From Megalopta genalis (lineage: Eukaryota; Arthropoda; Insecta; Hymenoptera; Halictidae), in NCBI RefSeq assembly GCF_051020955.1, contig NC_135026.1:7664501-7728500 (forward strand): a stretch of 64,000 nt of DNA. Direction: 5' to 3'. This document shows positions 56,533 through 64,000 of this stretch, one piece after another. The translations under genes and the position numbers were made by a program. The stretch's first letter is position 1. Each line of letters begins with the position of its first letter. The notes beneath the pieces are model-generated. The model worked only from the letters and a program-made list of their open reading frames with translations. It had not been told where the DNA came from and ran no database searches.

Positions 56533-57755
56533 TCCGCCATCTTGGTATGCTTGACTTCTGTCGCACGCTATAGCTAAATCGAAGTATTGAGAAAAACAAT
56601 TTTTAAGTTATCGAGCAGTTGGAGAAACAATAATACAGTATTCCATTAAAAAAAATTAAAATAACCTGCAAATGACTTCGACAAGTTTAGTGAACAATCT
56701 TTTGGGCTAAACTTTTCTTTGGGGGACCCGATTTTTTTTACTTTCTAGCGTACATTCCAACGGATTTTGTCGAGTAAAGTCGAAAAATCGAAGTCCCGAA
56801 TCTAGGAATGTAATTGAAAGAAGTCCTGAATTAATTTGTTAAAAAGTTATGTCCATAAATCAAATCGATTGTAGTATTTCCAAAATATAAATATCCAGGA
56901 TTTCGATTTTAATTATTTTAGAATTGGAATTTTAGTTCATTAATTATTTTAGAATTAAAACTTCTAACACTGTCACGTACTAGTAGTGCCATCCAGTGGT
57001 TCTACATGCTGCCATCTAGCGGCGCCGCTCGTTAAATTACGTACGCATCAAAATGGCGCTCTAATCTGTCTAAAACGCTGGATATTCGTCAACTTTGAAT
57101 GCGCGTAACTTCTTAACAAATGAATTGAGGACTTGTACACTAAAAGTACACTGAAATGTACACTGGAAAGTCAAGAAAATAGAAACCCCCAAGGAAAAGT
57201 TTAGCTCGCACTCTAGTTGCAAGTATAGGCTAGGTTTCGATTGGGTCTAGTTTAGGTCTACAGTGTATCGCGAATATCTCAGAAACTAAAGACGTACGAC
57301 AATCTTTGTAAAGAGAAAAATTGTTCAAAAATTCAAGCTCTACAACATATTTAAATTTTATCATAATTGTAGGGCAAAGGTATTCAGTAAATAATTAAGT
57401 AATTTCTTCCTTAAACAGTTAAATTTACTCTTGAGGTTGAATTTGTTTACAATGAATTGAATATAGAATGACCATCGTTTGTGCGTGTTCATAAATCAAT
57501 AATTAGACTCCGATTCTTTATGCGAAGTACAACTTTTCTTCACCAATTGCAAGTACTAGAAACCAAATAGAATCTTATTATTTTCATCAATAATTTAACC
57601 CGAGTCAAAATAATATATTACTATTTTCGTATATAATCCCATCACCGAATCATTGACATTTCACAATCCTAATTTTATTTTAATTATCGTGAAAGTATAA
57701 AATCCACAATCCAGCGATAACAAATGATGTCCACGAAATAAATAATATACAAAAA
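56533..57755 (+). mobile_element. dispersed repeat, left arm of a 1.2-kb-arm inverted repeat
   Basis: Matches 59770-60963 in inverted orientation along its whole length. GCCATCTTGG, GACTTCTGTCGCA and ATAGCTAAATCGAAGTATTG lie at one end; CACAATCCAGCGATA and AAATAAATAATAT lie at the other. No ORF of note. Shorter pieces of the same family lie at 20.8, 59.7, 62.9 and 63.2 kb. Non-autonomous element of unknown class. Confidence 0.85.
56986..57022 (-). promoter_or_regulatory. two CTCF-like motifs in the left arm
   Basis: On the minus strand, CCGCTAGATGGCAG (57009-57022) and CCACTGGATGGCAC (56986-56999). Each differs at one position from the widely used CTCF core CCASYAGRKGGCRS. Occupancy is not known. 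A CCGCCATCTT word (YY1/Pho-like) lies near 56534. Confidence 0.4.
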
Positions 57756-58351
57756 TAAGTAAAAACGTTCCCATATAAAGTTTATATTTACCGATAACCG
57801 TAGATCGGTAAAAATATCGCGGTCTCTCTATCGGAAATATCCGCGTCTCGTAGGAATCATTGAATGTGAACCACGCGAGAATACTTTTGCCAATACCGAG
57901 CGCCGAACAACAGCCGGATGACGCTCTTCGATCGATTATTAATTAATCGGAAGAAACGTAAGAGCCCGTAAGGGTAATCCCGGAACATAATCCGACGCCG
58001 ATGTAATTCGTCGTGCAGGATTATTCCGGCGCAGCGGTTTTTAATTGAAACTCGCCCGATTCCGTCTTAAGCCGACGCGTTTTCATTCACGTCGCTCTGC
58101 TTCCGCAAGCGACGCGGATTCCGAAATAATCGGAAACGCCGCAGGAAAACTGAGTAATCTTCGTCAATATTTTTACGAGGGATTACGAGCGATCGGTGGC
58201 GGCCGTTTGCGACAGCGGATGCTTGGAGGTCGTCGAGAAATCAAGCGACGTTGTCCGATTCTTTTCTTAAAAGGTTGCCTGAAATTCATAACTTCAATGA
58301 TAATCGTATTTTGGTTAAACAGACTTTTACTTGTATCGTTATTACACCAGT
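57756..58351. other. spacer of the large inverted repeat, first part
   Basis: Unique sequence, AT-rich then GC-richer, with TCGATTATTAATTAATCGG near 57932. A 108-codon ORF (58045-58371) runs into foldback copy G and is not assignable. Confidence 0.5.
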
Positions 58352-58675
58352 GCGTTCCTGAGATGATTTGAAGCAACTTTTTCCTTTGCGAAAATGTCGA
58401 GAAAGGCTTCGTTAACGAGTTATCAACGAAAAACACGGACCAATCGGTGAGCGTGTACGGCTGGCGACACGCCCTTGCGGCCACTTCCGCGGTCACGTGA
58501 CTGCTAGCGCGTTACAGCGCGGCAGCGAGCGCGACGCGGCATTGGTCGCGGGGGCGTAGCGCCAATCGTACTCGTTCCGTGATTGGTGCGTGTTTTTCGT
58601 TAATAACTCGTCAACGAAGCCACGGAGAACATTTTCGCAAAGGAAAAAGTTGCTTCAAATTAGCTCAGGAATCAC
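58352..58675 (+). mobile_element. foldback element, copy G
   Basis: TTGAAGCAACTTTTTCCTTT ... GTTAACGAGTTATCAACGAA ... ACGGACCAATCGG, a longer GC-rich loop (58450-58580), then GATTGGTGCGTGTTTTTCGT ... AAAAAGTTGCTTC. It lies within the spacer of the 1.2-kb inverted repeat. Outermost ends are decayed, as in copies A and D. No ORF. Confidence 0.92.
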
Positions 58676-59425
58676 TTCGTCACCTGTTTAAACATAGTAT
58701 ATTAATAAAAATATTCCACAATTGGTACTCGCAGAAATATTGTTTTGTAATGTAACAACTCGGTTCCTGAAAGTTCGACGATTAATAAAATCGTTAAATA
58801 ACAATTGACGTTGCGCACAATTTGTAACAATATAAAACGATATTCTTACACCTTGCTTATACATTTCGTTCATACATTTTCATTTTTCGTTCATGCATTG
58901 AATATATTTTATTGAAATTATTCTCAATAAAATCTACTTCCTCGGATAAATCCTTCGCAAAATTCCTCGACGATATTAACCGTCCTCGTGCAACAGCATA
59001 AGATGCAAAATATCGAGCCGAGTAGAATTTGTAGACCGAAAGTGTGCGCGGCGGAGATGGATGAAATGGGGTTCTGTATGGTAATCGTTAGTAATTGCGG
59101 CGATTCCGCGGGCTCGGTGACAGGCCGTTTCCATTCGGGGCGAAGCTTGGCTGCGGATCGATCGGCTCCACGGTTTTTATTTACAATCAAGAAGAGGAGA
59201 AGCGTTTCCAGGAACGGCCAGAAATCCCTTTCGATTCCCTTCGGCGCGGGTCCGTGCGCGCTTGGCGAGCTGCAATCGTATAAGTCAGCAGGCGTGTCAT
59301 TGCAGCTTTCTATAAACTGGTATAGGGCCAAAGCTCCGGGGGCGTATTAATCCTGGTATTACGAGGCCGCCGCCGTCGCTCCCGCTGTGTGTGAAGTTAT
59401 CAAAGAGAGTATTACAGCCAGTTTC
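58676..59425. other. spacer of the large inverted repeat, second part
   Basis: Unique, AT-rich to about 58970 then GC-richer. A 135-codon minus-strand ORF (58924-59331) and a 120-codon plus-strand ORF overlap; neither is recognisable. No gene supported. Confidence 0.45.
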
Positions 59426-59537
59426 CTCTCTCTCTCTCTCTCTCTCTCTTACCCTCTCTTATTCTCTCTCACTCATTCTATATCTCTCCCTTACTCTCTC
59501 TCTCTCTCTCTCTCACTCATTCTATATTTCTCCCTTA

Positions 59538-59572
<35 letters not shown>

Positions 59573-59660
59573 CTGCTCTTTTTCACTCATTCTATATTTC
59601 TCCCTCACTCTCTCTCCTTCTCTCTCTCCTGCTCTTTTTCACTCATTCTATATTTCTCCC

Positions 59661-59697
<37 letters not shown>

Positions 59698-59700
59698 TCC
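59426..59700. repeat. CT-rich array with ACTCATTCTATAT interruptions
   Basis: CT runs separated by ACTCATTCTATATTTCTCCC at intervals of roughly 55-65 bp, the same style of higher-order CT repeat as at 33 kb but with a different interrupting word. Confidence 0.95.
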
Positions 59701-59707
59701 GAATCTA

Positions 59708-59769
59708 TCTCCCGAATCTAGAAATGTAATTGAAATATTAGTCCTTAATTCATTCGTTAAAAACTCACT
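59708..59769 (+). mobile_element. short direct-orientation fragment of the 57/60-kb repeat
   Basis: CTCCCGAATCTAGAAATGTA, ATTGAAATATTAGTCC and TTAATTCATTCGTTAAAAA match the segment near 56795-56850 in direct orientation, immediately before the inverted right arm begins. Confidence 0.7.
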
Positions 59770-60963
59770 TTTATATATTATTTATTTTGTGGACGTTATT
59801 TGCTATCGCTGGATTGTGGATTTTATACTTTCACGATAATTAAAATAAAATTAGGATTGTAAAATATTAATGATTCCGTGATCGGATTATATACGAGAAT
59901 AGTAATATATTATTTCGAGTCGGGTTAAATTATTGATGAAAATAATAAGATTCTATTTGGTTTCTAGTACTTGCAATTAATGAAGAAAAGTTGTACTTTG
60001 CATAAAGAATCGGAGTCTAATTATTGATTTATGAACACGTACAAACGATGGACATTCTATATTCAATTCATTATAAACAAATTCAACCTCAAGAGTAAAT
60101 TTAGCTGTTTAAGGAAGAAATTACTTAATTACTTACTGAATGTCTTTACCCTCCAATTATGATAAAATTTAAATATGTTATACAGCTCAAAATTTTGAAC
60201 AATTTTTCCCGTTGCAAAGATTATCGCACGTCTTTAGTTTCGGAGATATTCGCGATACCTAACCTAGATCCAATCAAAACCTAACCTATACTTACAACCA
60301 GAGTGCGGGCTAAACTTTTCTTTAGGTGTTTCTATTTTCTTGACTTTCCAGTGTACACTTCAGTGTACTGTCAGTGTACAAGTCCTGAATCCATTTGTTA
60401 AGAAGTTACGCGCGTTCAAAGTTGACGAATTTCCAGAGTTTTTGACAGGTTAGCGCGCTATTTTGATGCGAACTCGGTTTATACACGTAATTTAACGAGC
60501 GGCGCCGCTAGATGGCAGCACGTAGAACCACTGGATGGCACTACTAGTACGTGGCAGTGGTTATTTTAATTCAAAAATAATTAAAATCGAAATCCCGGAT
60601 ATTTATATTTTGGAAATACTGCAATCGATTTGATTTATGGTCATAACTTTTTAACAAATTAATTCAGGACTTATTTCAATTACATTCCTAGATTCGGGAC
60701 TTCGAATTTTCGACTTTTCTCGGCAAAATCCGTTGGAATGTACGCTGAAAAGTCGAAAAAATTGGGTCCTCCAAAGAAAAGTTTAGTCCAAAATATTGTT
60801 CACAAAACTTGAAGTCATTTGCAGGTTATTTCAATTTTTTTAAATGGAATACTGTATTATTGTTTCTCCAACTGCTCGGTAACCTAAAAATTTGGTCGTT
60901 ATTCTTAATACTTCGATTTAGCTATAGAATGCGACAGAAGTCAAGGACACCAAGATGGAGGAA
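59770..60963 (-). mobile_element. dispersed repeat, right arm of the 1.2-kb-arm inverted repeat
   Basis: Inverted copy of 56533-57755, with the same word order read on the minus strand. Substitutions are frequent but gaps are few. The arms are separated by 2.0 kb. No ORF. Confidence 0.85.
60505..60541 (+). promoter_or_regulatory. two CTCF-like motifs in the right arm
   Basis: CCGCTAGATGGCAG (60505-60518) and CCACTGGATGGCAC (60528-60541), identical to the left-arm pair but on the plus strand, so the two pairs point away from each other. Both motifs are unchanged although the arms around them have diverged. Confidence 0.4.
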
Positions 60964-62440
60964 TAAAAATAACTACCGTCGATTTTAAGGTGCAAAGACT
61001 CTATAGAAATTTTCTACTTTCCTTAATTTTTCTCTATTTAAAATTGCCTCTTACTATTACTAATTGTCCTCTTACTATTTCAAACTGCACCTGCACTCAT
61101 TTCTCCTAAAAATGCATAAAAACCGCAGTCCAATAATCCTAATTGTTCCCACTAAGTCGAAACTATTTTTCAATATACTCAATTTCGAAACGAGTAAAAA
61201 TATAAATTGCTGGCCGAAAGTCTTGTCGCTCGGACTTTTGGCCAGCTGGGACCGGCTCCGGTACCACGGTGCACCTGCGATGCAAATGCGAGGCCATCGA
61301 AAATCGCGTCGACGATACAACGGCGGAAGTCGCGTATTATCTATGCAATTATTCGGCCGGTCGAATCGATATGGCTATAGGGCGCGTAACGGCAGGGAAT
61401 CAGGCCGGATGCACGCGTATCGTCGAAGGCGGGGCGCGCGCTCCGCTGCGAATAGCTAGACAGGAAGAGGCAACTGAAGTACAAATGCAGAGCAAGTGCA
61501 TTTCACGGGCCACGGTATTTCAGAAATTTCCCGATACCATCCCTCTCTCCATCGACGTTCCTTTGCCACCCTCTTTCTCCGTTCAGCTAGACGGCCCGGC
61601 TCCCGCCCCCCTCCCCCTGCCGCCCTATCGGTATATCGAGGTCTCCGCTATTCCGAGGTGGGAGGATTTCCACGCTTCTTCGCATCGGCGGCTGCTAGAC
61701 GCATTTACGGAGAAAGGGAAACCCGGTCGATCTCTGGCTTTGTATCCGCCTCGATGGACCGGTTACCCGACTCGAGACAATAACCGAGCCCCCTCTCTCC
61801 CCCCGACCGATGCCCCCGCCAGCGCGGCAGGATTATGAATGCCGATTTTACCGAATACCATCCACCTGCCCCGATGAATCCGTGCTGAATCGCCGCCGGA
61901 AGCCTTTTACTCGCGATTCAACGCGTAATTGCGATTACCGGAGCGCGTTCGACGGTGAATAACGGGGCCCGACAATGGGCCGCCGCGGCGGTGAAAACGT
62001 CGGCCAAGAAGCGTCCAGATTTCCGAAAGTGGGCGGATAATCGCTCGAGTGTTTTGCAGGATAATTATTATTTACCGTGGGGGCTCTTCGGGACGTTCGA
62101 GGACGTCGTGCCACGATCGAGGGAAACATTATAATCGAGTGATCCTTGGGTCGCGAGATATTCGTAAAAATGTATTCGGTAAATCGCCTGCGAGAGGGTC
62201 TCCGTTGCCTTCGATTTTCATGAAACTTGTATGAGGGTTGGCGCGGGTATTACTGCGGACGCACCAAATACTGCGGTATTTTATGAAAGTAATACAAATC
62301 TAATATATTGTAGTGCGTGATCTTTTAAACGTGAATCTCATCGTTTTTTATATATTTAGTATCGGTAATTTATTGTTATTTATTATTATTATTTATTTAC
62401 AAGATATTCGCAAGCTTATGAGAACGTTGAGACCTATGTT
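60964..62440. other. single-copy DNA
   Basis: AT-rich to 61200, GC-richer to 62230, then AT-rich. The longest ORF without repeats, apart from one at 4.2-4.8 kb, is at 61269-61838 (189 codons, plus). It ends in Pro-rich sequence, overlaps another frame open for 95 codons and has no recognisable domain. A single exon is possible but not supported. Confidence 0.4.
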
Positions 62441-62497
62441 ACTATATTATTACTATATTACTATATTTTATAGTAATAATATAGTAATGTAGCAATA

Positions 62498-62542
<45 letters not shown>

Positions 62543-62680
62543 TAATATAGTAATAATATAATAATATATTAATATAGTAGTATAGCAATAATATAGTAAC
62601 AATATAATTATACAGTAATATAATAATAATATAGTAATGTAGTAATATAGTAATAATATAATAATATATTGTTTTCTAAC
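62441..62680. repeat. (TA)n and AGTAATATAGTAATA-type array
   Basis: A TA dinucleotide run at about 62498-62536 lies inside a longer array of ATAGTAATAATATA words, partly inverted on its left side (TACTATATTATTACTATATT), so the single strand could fold. Confidence 0.92.
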
Positions 62681-62839
62681 ACAGTATTAGGCGCACAGTT
62701 TTGTACTATGCGTGCACATTGCTGCGGTGCACTACTGAAGTGCGTACGTTAACCTATACAGTTCAGTTCTCGAGTTGTCGATTTATTGGTGTAAAAGGTT
62801 TTATTTTCTTCGTCAAAGTTTGCCTTCATTGAGAAACCG

Positions 62840-63345
62840 CAGTAATAGCTACACTTACTCTATCTTGTAGAGCTCTACATTTCGAGCAAGTTTTTTCTGT
62901 GTAGAAAACGTCGATTCGCTTCAGTTTCCGAGATATTCGCACAATACTATCTGCGCTGCTGCAATTAATTTATAGGTTAGGTCTAGATCGCAGTCGCGGT
63001 GACGGCAATTTCTACAAGTGCAACTGAGTTATCTGTTTGTCGTCGAAATAACGTTCTCTCGCGTAATTATTCACGAAAAGCTCTGACCTAACCTAGATCA
63101 GGATCATAAAAATGCTAGGATGTTAAAATCCCTACAATACCAGGTTCAAAATATTTATGGTAATTATTTAATAAATGCCCTCAAACTTCGACAAAATTTA
63201 AATATGTTGTAGAGCTTGAAATTTCGAACAATTTTTCTTTTTATAAAAAATGTCGTCCGTTCTTAGTTTCCGAGATATTCGCAATACACTGCAGACCTAA
63301 CCTAGAGCCAAACGAAACCTAACCTATACTTACAACTAGAGCGTG
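62840..63345 (-). mobile_element. two fragments of the 57/60-kb dispersed repeat
   Basis: Two adjacent partial copies. TTTCCGAGATATTCGCACAA then TAGGTTAGGTCTAGATCG (about 62860-63000), and AAATTTAAATATGTTGTAGA, GTTTCCGAGATATTCGCAAT and CCTAACCTATACTTACAACT (about 63180-63340). The second is closest to the right arm near 60160-60300. Strands as in the right arm. Confidence 0.75.
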
Positions 63346-64000
63346 AATCTCCATGCGAAATGTAAACGCATTTATCCACGAGAAACTCGGACTTAACCTA
63401 GATCTAACTGAGACCAAGCCCAAATTTAAACATAACCTATACTCGGCACGAGCCAAGGCGTATTCGAAACCGTTCGCGGAAACTATAAATTTACGAACGT
63501 TCTAAGTATCCGAAGCACTCAATTCAGGAGCGGAGAGCGATTGGTGTCGCGCGAAACCAGGCGTAATTCAAGATCGTTAGGTCAACCGAATCGCTATGAT
63601 CGGCCCTGTTAGTTGTTGTACCGTGTAACCGCGCGGGCCGAGACGGTTTTAGACGGGTCGGGTCGAGTCGGATCGGGTCGGGCCGGGTCGCGTGCATCGC
63701 GAGAGCACGCGGCTTGCGTGCACCGTCGCGGAGTTCGCACTCGAGTCACGCGGCCCGCTCCTTTCTCCTTCCGCGCATACATCTGCATGCAAAAGAGATC
63801 CGCTTGTATCTCGGCCGCGCGACATTCACCGTGTTTCCTAAACGCGAGACAACGTTGTTCCCTGGCCGCGATTACCGAGCGGAAATGAAAAATCTAGTAC
63901 TCGAGTTGCCCGCGGACTGACATGACGGAGCGAATCGCGGATCCTATCTGTTCCAACCTAATGGTTCTGGCGTCTAGCAGTGTTTGCTGAAATACTGATG
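63346..64000. other. single-copy DNA, GC-rich end of the window
   Basis: 63652-63692 has GGGTCGGGTC-type pentamer repeats. The rest is unique. ORFs of 91 and 68 codons overlap and are not assignable. Any gene beyond the right edge cannot be seen. Confidence 0.5.

Noticed and set aside
61269..61838. 189-codon plus-strand ORF
   Set aside because: Non-repetitive and among the longest, but no domain, Pro-rich tail, overlapping frames open, no splice or promoter evidence. Left as single-copy DNA.

Overview
This window looks like non-coding DNA, intergenic or from a very large intron, of an insect nuclear genome. Hymenoptera (bee, ant or wasp) is my best guess. CpG is not depleted and GC-rich single-copy blocks alternate abruptly with AT-rich tracts. 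Micro- and minisatellites are very abundant, TA-flanked foldback elements recur, one element has piggyBac-style ends, and TTAGGT-like words are common. Nothing indicates a bacterium or virus. The taxon is an inference, because no gene allows placement.

I recognise no intact host protein-coding gene, no tRNA or rRNA and no CRISPR array. The only ORF with a family-like feature is a 64-codon acidic, Ser-rich stretch (17739-17933) inside a 1.0-kb element bounded by TTAA and 13/14-matching terminal repeats, best read as a transposase N-terminal remnant. The longer ORFs are either translations of tandem repeats (for example 29768-30505, minus strand) or chance ORFs in GC-rich DNA.

Mobile DNA: (a) a foldback family of about 280-370 bp (arm core GTTAACGAGTTATTAACGAA, ends TACAGRGTGTCCC) in seven copies plus one end fragment; (b) a group with TA-CAGTAA-TTTCTCCC ends, as two subfamilies, at 4.9-5.4, 7.9, 9.8, 10.4-10.8, 12.0-12.7, 53.1 and 54.4 kb; (c) the piggyBac-like element at 17.2-18.2 kb and a probable decayed relative at 19.2-19.85 kb split by a foldback copy; (d) a dispersed family whose two longest copies form a 1.2-kb-arm inverted repeat at 56.5-61.0 kb, each arm carrying two CTCF-like motifs.

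Tandem repeats: 52 bp (1.76-2.14 and 3.46-4.13 kb), about 155 bp (8.1-8.9), 32 bp with CACGTG boxes (10.8-11.4 and 53.3-53.6), 8 bp (22.7-23.2), 11-12 bp (26.1-26.3), 5 bp (28.4-28.6), 15 bp (29.5-30.5), 149 bp (31.5-32.6), CT-rich (33.0-33.95 and 59.4-59.7), 6-bp purine-rich (39.6-41.7), 51/102 bp (42.6-44.1), about 200 bp (46.85-47.8 and 51.0-52.0) and 14 bp (48.8-48.96).

Between these lie single-copy GC-rich blocks, some with homeodomain- and forkhead-like words, which are the best candidates for conserved regulatory DNA. The most notable signals are four perfect TCAAGGTCA sites within 467 bp (36.7-37.2 kb), the E-box-bearing minisatellite, the CTCF-like motif pairs in the large inverted repeat, and the hairpin-forming inverted repeats at 26.7/28.3 and 45.3-45.8 kb.
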